A stretch of 23,360 bases of DNA from Anaerolineales bacterium UBA7227 (GCA_002473085.1 DKTP01000120.1:1-23360); one strand, 5' to 3'; counted from the first letter of the stretch, positions 16,519 to 22,651 are shown. Notes: generated by a model from the sequence alone, not told the origin. Made by a program: numbers and translations.

Positions 16519-16527
16519 TGGTATAAT
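16519..16527 (+). promoter_or_regulatory. Extended -10 promoter of the 16555 gene cluster
   Basis: TGGTATAAT is a perfect extended -10 (TGn then TATAAT at 16522-16527), 28 bases before the ATG. The -35 region is poor, as is common for extended -10 promoters. The GGTATAAT core also occurs upstream of the genes at 6095 and 10041. Confidence 0.7.
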
Positions 16528-16554
16528 TTCCGCGAGACAAGAAAAGAGGTTGAG

Positions 16555-16896
16555 ATGAAATCTCGCGCAGTTCAGATCACTCGCATTTTCTTCTATATCC
16601 TCGCCGCGTTGTGGCTGGCGGCCGGGATCGGCTATGTCAGTCGAAGCGACGGACGGCTTCTCTTTTACGTCACCGCGGCGGTGATGTTCCTCGGCGTTTT
16701 CGTTTTCATCCTGCTTGGGATGAACATCGCCAAAAAGCCCGCGTACTGGACCGGCGCCGCGCTCCTGGCAATCTGCATCCCGCTGACGATCTTCGATGAG
16801 TTCGGTCTCGCCGATCTCGTCGCGCTGGCCGCGTTCGTCATCCCGCTCGTCGTCATGCTCGTAAAACGAAAAGAATTCCAATTGGAGACGCCATGA
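16555..16896 (+). CDS. Small four-helix membrane protein
   Basis: A 113-residue protein with four predicted membrane helices at about 8-27, 34-55, 61-80 and 84-103 and short loops; the last residues are charged (KRKEFQLETP). No family motif is recognised. AGAGGT lies just upstream of the ATG. Its stop overlaps the methyltransferase start as ATGA, so the two are probably co-translated. It is the first gene of the cluster and could be a membrane partner of it, but the role is unknown. Confidence 0.8.
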   Translation: MKSRAVQITRIFFYILAALWLAAGIGYVSRSDGRLLFYVTAAVMFLGVFVFILLGMNIAKKPAYWTGAALLAICIPLTIFDEFGLADLVALAAFVIPLVVMLVKRKEFQLETP

Positions 16897-17693
16897 AAAT
16901 CAACTATCAGGAAACCAGCAAAGACCTGCTCACCCGCATCGACATCCACGAAAAATACGGCTCCGCCAACATTGACGCGTGGACGAACGAACTGCTCCAG
17001 CCCCAGCCCGGGATGGACATCCTCGACGTCGGCTGCGGCGCGGGGAAACTGTGCTTCCTGTTCGACGATTATACTAAAGGCGCGGCGAAAATCACCGGCG
17101 GCGATTTCTCGGAGGAACTGCTCGACAAAGCCCGCGCCAAAAACGCGGAACGCGGCTCGAAAGTGGATTTCCAATTCCTGGACTTCAACCAGCCCTTCGC
17201 CTTCGCGGACGACTCCTTCGACCTCTGCACCTCCGCCTTCGCCATCTACTACGCCTCCGACCTGGACTTTACGTTTGGCGAGGCCTACCGCGTCCTTCGT
17301 CCCGGCGGACGGCTCTTCGTGTCGGGTCCGCTTCCCGAAAACAAGCAGATGTTCTACGACATCATCAAGGAAGCGACGAACGCTGTCATCCCGCCGATGC
17401 CTGGCTCCTCGCGCTTCAAAGGCGACATCTTCAACGCCATTGACCGAATCTTCGCCAGGACCGAACTGCACAAATTCGAAAACCATCTCACCTTCCCCGA
17501 AGTCGCGCCGTTCATCGAATACGTCCGCGCCTCGTTGAGCGAAGACCGCAAGTTATGGACTTCCATGTTCAACGGCAAGGATGAATACGAAACACTGATC
17601 GGCAAGATCACCGACGTGGCGACGCGCTGGTTCAACCGCGACGGCAAACTGGTGATGACGAAAGTCGTCGGCGGGATTCTGGCGACGAAGTAA
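16893..17693 (+). CDS. SAM-dependent methyltransferase, class I
   Basis: A 266-residue class I methyltransferase of the Methyltransf_11/25 type. The SAM-binding glycine loop is DILDVGCGAGKLCF at about 40-53. An acidic residue after strand 2 (GGDFSEELLDKAR), the motif II region (FDLCTSAFAIYY) and RVLRPGGRLFVSGPLPEN (post-II) follow in the expected order. The C-terminal third, with many aromatic and charged residues, is the substrate part. The start overlaps the membrane-protein stop (ATGA). The substrate is unknown; neighbours with PIG-L-type and DUF166 folds suggest small-molecule metabolism. Confidence 0.88.
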   Translation: MKINYQETSKDLLTRIDIHEKYGSANIDAWTNELLQPQPGMDILDVGCGAGKLCFLFDDYTKGAAKITGGDFSEELLDKARAKNAERGSKVDFQFLDFNQPFAFADDSFDLCTSAFAIYYASDLDFTFGEAYRVLRPGGRLFVSGPLPENKQMFYDIIKEATNAVIPPMPGSSRFKGDIFNAIDRIFARTELHKFENHLTFPEVAPFIEYVRASLSEDRKLWTSMFNGKDEYETLIGKITDVATRWFNRDGKLVMTKVVGGILATK

Positions 17694-17791
17694 ATAGTAA
17701 TTGGTAAATGATAATTGACCCTTTGGCCGCGAGAGCAAGATAAATCCTGGCGCCAAAAAAATTACCAGTTACCGATCACCCATTACCAACC
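17694..17791. repeat. Two 7-bp-period arrays before the PIG-L gene
   Basis: The left array reads TAGTAAT, TGGTAAA, TGATAAT, TG right after the methyltransferase stop. The right array (17761-17791) reads ATTACC, AGTTACC, GATCACC, CATTACC, AACC and runs up to the next ATG. The arms are rough inverse copies of each other. The 45 bases between them carry no gene and no clear promoter. Confidence 0.6.
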
Positions 17792-18424
17792 ATGAACTTC
17801 TTCGGTAAACGCGTCCTGTTCCTCGGCGCGCACCCAGACGATATCGAACTCGGCTGCGGCGCGCTGCTCCATCACATCGTCAAGCAGACGGATGTGCTGT
17901 GCGTCACGCTCTCGGACAACCAGAAAAATCCCGAACTGCACAACGTGGTGGACGAACATTACCGCTCGATGGCGATCCTCGGCGTCCCGAAAGAAAGCAT
18001 CGTCCTCGGGCCGTTCGCCACCCGCGTCTTCCCCGACGCGCGGCAGGAGATTCTGGAATACTTCCTCAAACTCCGCAGGGACTTCAAGCCCGACTTGATC
18101 TTCGTCCACTCGAACAAGGACGTGCACCAGGACCATCTCGCCATGACGGACGAAGCCCTGCGCGCCTACCGCGGCATCACAGCGCTGGGCTTCGACGTTG
18201 TCCGCTCCTCGTACGGCTTCTTCCCCCACTTCATCGTCGAGGTGACCGAGGAGGACGTGAACAAAAAGATCGAAGCGCTCTCGCAATACGAGACCTACCG
18301 CGAAAAATATTATTTCAACGCCGAGTTGACGCGCTCGATCATGGTGCGTCACGGCGCGCTGGCGGAGCGTCCCTTCGCGGAGGGATTCGATATTCTGCGG
18401 ATTGTCGGGACGTTTGGGAGATGA
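17792..18424 (+). CDS. PIG-L family deacetylase
   Basis: A 210-residue LmbE/PIG-L-like protein (PF02585), zinc-dependent N-acetylglucosamine or small-molecule deacetylases. The zinc site is AHPDD at 13-17 (H14, D17) with HQDH at 112-115 supplying the third ligand; the catalytic Asp is D16. The start MNFFGKRVLFLGAHPDDIELGCG matches the family closely. Relatives make mycothiol, bacillithiol and lincomycin-type products. There is no Shine-Dalgarno sequence; the bases before the ATG belong to a 7-bp repeat array. The stop overlaps the DUF166 start (ATGA), so the two are translationally coupled. Confidence 0.9.
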   Translation: MNFFGKRVLFLGAHPDDIELGCGALLHHIVKQTDVLCVTLSDNQKNPELHNVVDEHYRSMAILGVPKESIVLGPFATRVFPDARQEILEYFLKLRRDFKPDLIFVHSNKDVHQDHLAMTDEALRAYRGITALGFDVVRSSYGFFPHFIVEVTEEDVNKKIEALSQYETYREKYYFNAELTRSIMVRHGALAERPFAEGFDILRIVGTFGR

Positions 18425-19185
18425 GAATCCTGGCGATTGTCTCCGGCGAATACGGCCTCCGTCACGTGGACAATATCCGCAGGCACGCGCCCGAAGGGTG
18501 GACCATCGAGTCGTGGAAGGCGCCCGCGGCGTTTCCGCTGGTCATTGACTACCCCGAAGATTTCCTGCCGAAAAGTTTCGCGCCCGCCGACCTGATCCTG
18601 TCGTTCGCGGAGACCAAGTCGGTGGCGGAACTGCTTCCCGAGATCGCGGCGATGACGGGCGCGCGCGGCGTGGTCGTGGCGGTGGACAACGAAGCCTGGC
18701 TGCCGCGCGGGCTGGCGCGTCAACTCACGGGATGGCTGGCGCGGCAAAATGTGGCCTGCGCGACGCCCAAGCCTCTCTGCTCGCTGACCGAGCGCGATTA
18801 CAAAGTGACGCGCCGCGAGCGCGAGACGTACGATAGCGAGGTCATCTCGGAGTTCGCGCGCTACTTCGGCCAGCCCGCCATCCGTCTCAGCGTGGACGAG
18901 GCGACTCGGACGGTGTCCCGCGCGGAGGTCCGCGTGGACGCGGTGTGCGGGTGCGCGCGTCACGTCGCGGAGAAGCTGGTCGGTCTAAGCGTGGATGAAG
19001 TCGTCGAGAAGGCCGGGTTGTTCCATCATCATTATCCCTGCCTGGCGAGCATGGTCAAGTTGAACGATTACAATCACGATACGTTGATGCACGAATCGGG
19101 ACGCCTGTTGCAGGATCATCTCGCCGAGCAATTGAAGCCGTTCGTGCAGACGAAATACGTCACCCCTGGGACAAAGAGCGAATAG
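18421..19185 (+). CDS. DUF166 family protein
   Basis: A 254-residue protein that I place in DUF166 (PF02593), a family known mostly from archaea and Chloroflexota. It was once labelled thymidylate synthase-like, without broad proof. Marks are the start MRILAIVSGEYGLRHVDNI, PLVIDYPEDFLPKSFAPADL, a KPLCSL motif mid-way, VCGCARHVAEKLVGLSVDE, and HHHYPCLASM with the C-terminal DTLMHESGRL. Conserved Cys residues in CGC and YPC and the His cluster could bind metal or an Fe-S cluster. Its ATG overlaps the PIG-L stop. It is followed 9 bases later by the PF13769 gene. The real activity is unknown. Confidence 0.78.
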   Translation: MRILAIVSGEYGLRHVDNIRRHAPEGWTIESWKAPAAFPLVIDYPEDFLPKSFAPADLILSFAETKSVAELLPEIAAMTGARGVVVAVDNEAWLPRGLARQLTGWLARQNVACATPKPLCSLTERDYKVTRRERETYDSEVISEFARYFGQPAIRLSVDEATRTVSRAEVRVDAVCGCARHVAEKLVGLSVDEVVEKAGLFHHHYPCLASMVKLNDYNHDTLMHESGRLLQDHLAEQLKPFVQTKYVTPGTKSE

Positions 19186-19194
19186 GAGATTTTA

Positions 19195-19467
19195 ATGGCC
19201 AGATATCGCGTGACTTACTGGAGAGAGATCCCCACGTCGTTTGCGGTGGAAGGCGACGGGCGGACGGTGAAAAAGCAGCTCTCGCAGAATTTCCAAAAAT
19301 TGATCGACGCGTACGCGATGGCGCTGGGGCTGACCTCGACCAGCGATTACAGCGCGCAGTATCGCCGCGGCGAGTGGACCGAGCGCGAGGGCGCGCCCGA
19401 AGTTGTGGCCGAGGCGCTGCTGGCGGAGTTGGAAGCGGAGTTCGGGAATTTCAAAATCCCGAAATGA
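19195..19467 (+). CDS. PF13769 'virulence factor' domain protein
   Basis: A 90-residue protein matching the poorly named virulence-factor family PF13769: start ARYRVTYWREIPTSFAVE, then a helical QNFQKLIDAYAMALG and a C-terminal helix EVVAEALLAELEAEF. It has no signal peptide or membrane segment, and no link to virulence is implied. In other genomes I recall this family beside corrinoid or folate C1-transfer genes. AGGAG lies 7 bases upstream of the ATG, and it is 9 bases after the DUF166 stop, so it is the last gene of the operon. No clear terminator follows on this strand. Confidence 0.75.
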   Translation: MARYRVTYWREIPTSFAVEGDGRTVKKQLSQNFQKLIDAYAMALGLTSTSDYSAQYRRGEWTEREGAPEVVAEALLAELEAEFGNFKIPK

Positions 19468-19514
19468 TCCGTGCGCGAACCCACGCGGACTTCACGGAAA
19501 AAGCCAAAGAAAAA

Positions 19515-19541
19515 ATCCGTGCAATCCGTGAAATCCGCGTC
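19515..19541. repeat. 9-bp tandem array downstream of the PF13769 gene
   Basis: ATCCGTGCA, ATCCGTGAA and ATCCGCGTC are three adjacent 9-bp units. Related words (ATCCGTGCG at 19467 onward, TTCACGGA in reverse sense) occur in the 45 bases before. The remainder of the gap to the ferredoxin terminator shows nothing further. Confidence 0.55.
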
Positions 19542-19611
19542 CAAAAAGAAAGAAAATACGGTTTATAAAAACATTCTCCAACGTCGCATAGCTCGCGCAA
19601 GCCGCCCAATC

Positions 19612-19649
19612 AAAAAAAATCGCCTCCTGCAAATACAGGAGGTGATTTT
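19612..19649 (-). terminator. Rho-independent terminator of the ferredoxin gene
   Basis: On the minus strand a 14-bp stem (AAAATCACCTCCTG with CAGGAGGCGATTTT, one wobble) with a TATTTG loop runs into eight T residues, 20 bases past the ferredoxin stop. Confidence 0.9.
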
Positions 19650-19669
19650 GGAAATTCCATCGCGGGAGA

Positions 19670-20095
19670 TTACCCGAGCGTGGCTTTGGCTTCGTCCGTG
19701 TCGTTGGCCTTGTAGCCGGGACCGGACTTGAAGTATTCGGCGTTCGCGGCGATATCGGGAGTCAGGTCTTCCACGTCGCCGGCCGCGAGCTGCTTGGTGC
19801 AATCGAGGACAACCGGGACGCCGTGGTCGTTGGTCCCCTCGTAGTGGCCGGTGAGACCGATGCGGGAGACGTACTCGCCGCCCTTGGCGGTGTAGGCCGT
19901 GGGGACGTCGGATTCGGGGAAGATGGCGTTGAAGGGGCAGGCCGGGACGCACGCGCCGCAGTCAATGCAAGTGTCGGGGTCGATGTAGTACAGGGGATAT
20001 TCTCCCTGCGGGATACCAGGCACGATACATTCCACGGGGCAGACTTCCACGCAGGAACTATCGCGCAGGCACAGGCTGGTAATAACGTAAGTCAT
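19670..20095 (-). CDS. 7Fe-type ferredoxin with C-terminal extension
   Basis: A 141-residue ferredoxin, an electron carrier of the cytoplasm. It resembles FdxA-type 7Fe proteins: start MTYVIT, first Cys group C9, C15, C19, C23 (CVEVCPVEC), second group CIDCGACVPACPFNAIF. The spacing between the first two Cys is five residues rather than the usual seven, so the first cluster may be 3Fe-4S or altered. After about residue 65 there is an unusual extension of 75 residues, acidic and free of Cys apart from one, ending KATLG. AGGAG precedes the ATG. Its promoter lies in the sod terminator; the gene is monocistronic with its own terminator. Confidence 0.88.
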   Translation of the reverse strand: MTYVITSLCLRDSSCVEVCPVECIVPGIPQGEYPLYYIDPDTCIDCGACVPACPFNAIFPESDVPTAYTAKGGEYVSRIGLTGHYEGTNDHGVPVVLDCTKQLAAGDVEDLTPDIAANAEYFKSGPGYKANDTDEAKATLG

Positions 20096-20120
20096 TGGAC
20101 ACTCCTTGTAGGGAAATGAA

Positions 20121-20151
20121 AAAGCCAGATATGCTTATTATATCTGGCTTT
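20121..20151 (-). terminator. Rho-independent terminator of the superoxide dismutase gene
   Basis: AAAGCCAGATAT and ATATCTGGCTTT form a perfect 12-bp stem with a 7-base loop. On the minus strand a five-T run spans the stem end. It lies 32 bases past the sod stop and overlaps the ferredoxin promoter. Confidence 0.82.
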
Positions 20152-20164
20152 AGGCAAGTGACAA
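20137..20164 (-). promoter_or_regulatory. sigma70-type promoter of the ferredoxin gene
   Basis: Minus-strand TTGTCA (20159-20164), a 16-base spacer and a perfect TATAAT (20137-20142). The start point falls near 20130, giving a leader of about 35 bases. The -10 box covers the loop and inner stem of the sod terminator. Confidence 0.8.
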
Positions 20165-20183
20165 GATAAAAATTCGGGAGAGA

Positions 20184-20786
20184 TTATCCCTTGAAGCGAC
20201 GCGCCACCTCGTCCCAATTGACGACATTCCACCAGTTCGTGACGTACTCGGCGCGGCGGTTCTGGTACTTGAGATAATACGCGTGCTCCCACACGTCAAC
20301 GCCCATGACGGGAGTCAGTCCGTCGGACATGGGATTATCCTGGTTGGCGGTGGAGACGATCGCCAGGCTGTTTCCCTTCTTCACCAGCCAGGCCCAGCCC
20401 GACCCGAAGCGTCCGTTGGCGGCTTTTTCAAACTCAGCCTTGAACGCGTCGAACGAACCGAAAGCCGCGTCCACCGCCGTGGCCAGTTCGCCCTTCGGCG
20501 CGCCGCCCGCTTTGGGGGCCATGATCTCCCAGAACATGGAGTGGTTCCACGTTCCGCCGCCGTGATTGCGGACCGCGGCGCGGATATCCTCAGGGACGGC
20601 GTTCAAGTCCGCCAGCAGGGATTCGAGGGATTTGCCCGCCAGTTCAGGGTGTTTCTCAATTGCGCCGTTGAGATTGGTGATGTACGCCTGGTGATGTTTA
20701 TCGTGATGGATGGTCATGGTCTGCGCGTCGATGTAGGGCTCGAGCGCGTCGACCGCGTAGGGAAGTTTGGGAAGTTCGAATGCCAT
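20184..20786 (-). CDS. sodA: Superoxide dismutase, Fe/Mn family, Mn-type
   Basis: A 200-residue Fe/Mn superoxide dismutase that turns superoxide into peroxide and oxygen. Metal ligands fit H27 (MTIHHDKHH), the His of [11 protein letters not shown], and the Asp and His of [14 protein letters not shown]. The active-site Gln comes from the C-terminal half (STANQDNP) and GGG replaces the Fe-type AAQ, both pointing to manganese use; cambialistic use remains possible. There is no signal peptide, so it is cytoplasmic. GGAGAG lies 5 bases upstream of the ATG. It has its own promoter and terminator. Confidence 0.94.
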   Translation of the reverse strand: MAFELPKLPYAVDALEPYIDAQTMTIHHDKHHQAYITNLNGAIEKHPELAGKSLESLLADLNAVPEDIRAAVRNHGGGTWNHSMFWEIMAPKAGGAPKGELATAVDAAFGSFDAFKAEFEKAANGRFGSGWAWLVKKGNSLAIVSTANQDNPMSDGLTPVMGVDVWEHAYYLKYQNRRAEYVTNWWNVVNWDEVARRFKG

Positions 20787-20815
20787 TTTTCTCTCCTTGG
20801 GTGACTATGAGTTGC

Positions 20816-20843
20816 ATTGTACTCCGCTCTCTTATAAAGTCAA
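20816..20843 (-). promoter_or_regulatory. sigma70-type promoter of sodA
   Basis: Minus-strand TTGACT (20838-20843), a 16-base spacer and TACAAT (20816-20821). The leader would be about 22 bases. The IS element is inserted 37 bases upstream of the -35 box and leaves the promoter intact. Confidence 0.82.
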
Positions 20844-20871
20844 GAATTTAGATGATTTTTATACAAATATT

Positions 20872-20879
20872 TAATAATT
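20872..20879. repeat. Left target-site duplication of the IS element
   Basis: TAATAATT directly abuts the left end and is repeated exactly at 22123-22130. An 8-bp duplication fits the IS1 family range. Confidence 0.92.
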
Positions 20880-20903
20880 GGTAGCCCCCCACTAAAACGT
20901 GGT
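20880..20903 (+). repeat. Left terminal inverted repeat of the IS element
   Basis: 24 bases starting GGTAGC and ending CGTGGT, matching the inverse of 22099-22122 at 19 of 24 positions; the outer six and inner six bases are identical. Confidence 0.9.
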
Positions 20904-20974
20904 GGTGCGTAAATCTTGCGGAAAAATGGGTTCACTGGCAAACTCGTACGACTTCCACATCGAGCGAGGAGTCA

Positions 20975-22099
20975 ATGAACCCACAAACACTATTTTGCCC
21001 GAACATGGATTGTCCCGCAAGAGGACATAAAGGGAAAGGGAACATCCAAGTTCACAGTCAGAAAGCCCAGCGGTGTGTGTGTCACGTGTGCGGACAAACG
21101 TTTACGGTCACCAAAGGCACGATTTTCTATCGGTTACGCCATGCGCCTGAGCTGGTGATCCAAGTGTTGATTCTGCTGGCATACGGCTGCCCCATTCAAG
21201 CCATCGTTCGCGCCTTTGGATTGGACGAGCGGACCGTTCGAGATTGGCACGCTCGTGCAGGCAACCATTGTCAGCAGGTACATGAGCATCTGGTTGAAAA
21301 CACGGTACATGACTTGAAGCAAGCGCAAGCGGATGAAATCAAAGTCAAGACGCAGAAAGGCACATTCTGGATGGCTCTGGCGATTTGGGTTCAGCCTCGT
21401 CTGTGGATGGGCGGGGTGGTTAGTCCCACACGTGACCTGAATTTGATTCAGGCCTTGGCGGACAAAATCAAGGGCATGGCTTTGTGTCGTCCACTCTTGC
21501 TGGCGGTAGACGGATTGTCCAGTTATGTCGGCGCCTTTCGGACTGCCTTTCGGAGCAAGTTTCCTCGCTCGGAGGGAGAAAGGGGACGATGCAAGATGGT
21601 GGCTTGGCAAGAGATTGCCATTGTGCAAGTCGTCAAACAGCGTATGGAAGGCGTCCTGAGTGTTAAGCGACGCATTGTTCAGGGTGCAAAAGATGCGGTC
21701 GAGCGTCTGATCCAAACCACTCAAGGAAAAGGCGTGATCAATACCGCTTTCATCGAACGTCTCAATGCCACCTTTCGTCAGAGGATCAGCGCCCTAACGC
21801 GGCGCACGCGCAACTTGGCGCAACAGGCTGAGACCTTGGTGGCAGGCATGTATTTGGTCGGTTGCTTCTACAACTTTTGTGACTTCCACAAAAGCCTGCG
21901 TTTGAAACTGTCTGTTGGTTCTTTCGGCCATCGCTGGGTGCAACGTACTCCTGCCATCGCCGCAGGCTTGACTGACCATCAGTGGACGCCTGCGGAATTG
22001 CTTCACTTCCGAGTTCCGCTTCCGCGTTGGAAATTGCCCAAACAGCGCGGCAGACCTTCTGCCACCTTGCTTCAACTCACTCAACAATGGGCAAATTGA
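20975..22099 (+). CDS. IS1-superfamily transposase, InsA-InsB-like in one frame
   Basis: A 374-residue transposase. The N-terminal part (1-50) is a zinc-finger-like InsA equivalent (CPNMDCPARGH, then CVCHVCGQTF). A helix-turn-helix follows (YGCPIQAIVRAFGLDERTVRDWH). The DDE core shows ADEIKVK, then AVDGLSSY, then FIERLNATFRQRISALTRRTRN, an arrangement that mirrors IS1 InsB with its D, D, E residues. The C terminus is basic (KLPKQRGRPSA). GAGGAG lies just upstream of the ATG. No stop or frameshift interrupts it. IS1595 also has a zinc ribbon and 8-bp duplications, but the C-terminal E motif fits IS1 better. The last base overlaps the right inverted repeat. Confidence 0.9.
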   Translation: MNPQTLFCPNMDCPARGHKGKGNIQVHSQKAQRCVCHVCGQTFTVTKGTIFYRLRHAPELVIQVLILLAYGCPIQAIVRAFGLDERTVRDWHARAGNHCQQVHEHLVENTVHDLKQAQADEIKVKTQKGTFWMALAIWVQPRLWMGGVVSPTRDLNLIQALADKIKGMALCRPLLLAVDGLSSYVGAFRTAFRSKFPRSEGERGRCKMVAWQEIAIVQVVKQRMEGVLSVKRRIVQGAKDAVERLIQTTQGKGVINTAFIERLNATFRQRISALTRRTRNLAQQAETLVAGMYLVGCFYNFCDFHKSLRLKLSVGSFGHRWVQRTPAIAAGLTDHQWTPAELLHFRVPLPRWKLPKQRGRPSATLLQLTQQWAN

Positions 22100-22122
22100 C
22101 CACGCTTAACTGCGGCGCTACC
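22099..22122 (-). repeat. Right terminal inverted repeat of the IS element
   Basis: In reverse sense it starts GGTAGC and ends CGTGGT like the left end, with five internal mismatches. Confidence 0.9.
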
Positions 22123-22130
22123 TAATAATT
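22123..22130. repeat. Right target-site duplication of the IS element
   Basis: TAATAATT, an exact copy of 20872-20879. Confidence 0.92.
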
Positions 22131-22141
22131 TGCCCCTCTGG

Positions 22142-22194
22142 AAAATTGGAGGAAAAACTCCTTTCTCCCCATGTTTTTTTTCAAAATTGGAGGA
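22142..22194. repeat. Pair of direct repeats AAAATTGGAGGA
   Basis: Identical 12-mers at 22142-22153 and 22183-22194, 41 bases apart in the gap between the IS element and the PspC gene. Each holds a GGAGG but neither is followed by a start codon at useful spacing. Confidence 0.4.
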
Positions 22195-22201
22195 TTCTCA
22201 T

Positions 22202-22235
22202 CGCGAAGGCCGCGAATTTGGACCGACACGAATAA
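22202..22235. repeat. 9-bp-period CGCGAAT array upstream of the PspC gene
   Basis: CGCGAAGGC, CGCGAATTT, a 7-base interruption and CACGAATAA. The CGCGAATTT and CACGAATAA units are identical to units in the array at 16351-16377, about 5.8 kb away. Confidence 0.5.
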
Positions 22236-22306
22236 CCCAGAAAATTCGTCGCGTCTTTTCTCCGGCGACTGCGTATAAACTATGAAAACAAATTTCGGAG
22301 GTATCC

Positions 22307-22501
22307 ATGACAACAGTGAAACAACCCCTGCGCCGCTCGAAAAGCAACCGCATGATCGCGGGCGTGTGCGGCGGACTTGCTGAATTCTTCGGCATCAGTT
22401 CATTCTGGTTCCGCCTGGCGTTTCTCGTCGCGCTCATCCCCGGCGGCGTGCCGGGCCTGCTCGTCTACTTCATCATGTGGGCAGTCGTGCCGAGCGAGTG
22501 A
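22307..22501 (+). CDS. PspC domain protein
   Basis: A 64-residue protein that is essentially one PspC domain (PF04024). The start PLRRSKSNRMIAGVCGGLAEFFGI is diagnostic, followed by one membrane hairpin or long helix (FWFRLAFLVALIPGGVPGLLVYFIMWAVVPSE). PspC proteins sense or anchor the phage-shock envelope-stress response; short stand-alone forms are common and their role is unclear. GGAGG lies 6 bases upstream of the ATG. A TATAAA at 22274-22279 may be the -10 box. No pspA is nearby. A 7-bp array and a hairpin follow the gene. Confidence 0.9.
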   Translation: MTTVKQPLRRSKSNRMIAGVCGGLAEFFGISSFWFRLAFLVALIPGGVPGLLVYFIMWAVVPSE

Positions 22502-22510
22502 GGTAGCGAT

Positions 22511-22571
22511 CAGTGACCAGTTACCAGTGATCAGTCTTCAGTGATCAGTCTTCAGTGATCAGTCTTCAGTA
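22511..22571. repeat. 7-bp-period tandem array downstream of the PspC gene
   Basis: Nine consecutive seven-base steps begin with CAGT: CAGTGAC, CAGTTAC, then CAGTGAT-CAGTCTT three times over without a mismatch (22525-22566), then CAGTAGA. The exact 14-bp repeat (CAGTGATCAGTCTT) contains the palindrome TGATCA. Units are too short for a CRISPR array and there are no spacers. Confidence 0.85.
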
Positions 22572-22572
22572 G

Positions 22573-22600
22573 AGACCTCCGAGAAAACCCTCGGAGGTCT
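22573..22600 (+). terminator. Strong hairpin without T tract after the PspC gene
   Basis: AGACCTCCGAG and CTCGGAGGTCT form a perfect 11-bp stem with an AAAACC loop. No T run follows on either strand, so it may be a transcript-end stabiliser or a weak terminator. Confidence 0.5.
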
Positions 22601-22651
22601 GCGCGCTTCCGCCGCCCTGCATTACAATACAGCCTATCGCTTCTCCCCTTT

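Larger units (their letters stand above)
20880..22122 (+). mobile_element. Complete IS1-like insertion sequence with a single-frame transposase
   Basis: The 1243-bp element has 24-bp terminal inverted repeats (19 matches, both ends starting GGTAGC), an 8-bp target duplication (TAATAATT) and one intact transposase gene. The length exceeds classical IS1 (about 770 bp), and no frameshift is needed, unlike IS1 insA/insB. It lies in the gap between the divergent sodA and PspC-domain genes. Intact ends, gene and duplication suggest recent insertion or ongoing activity. Confidence 0.92.

Noticed and set aside
16285..16554. T-box or other riboswitch upstream of hisS
   Set aside because: No T-box bulge sequence, specifier loop or terminator/antiterminator pair was seen; the gap is mostly 9-bp arrays and the divergent promoter.
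19374..19731. Short + strand ORFs downstream of the PF13769 gene
   Set aside because: They run through the 9-bp array and the ferredoxin terminator in alternative frames and show no protein-like conservation pattern.
22122..22313. Small minus-strand ORF between the IS element and the PspC gene
   Set aside because: It covers the 9-bp array and the direct repeats, lacks a ribosome site, and encodes no recognisable pattern.
22511..22571. CRISPR array
   Set aside because: Units are 7 or 14 bp, directly adjacent and without spacers; no cas genes are near.
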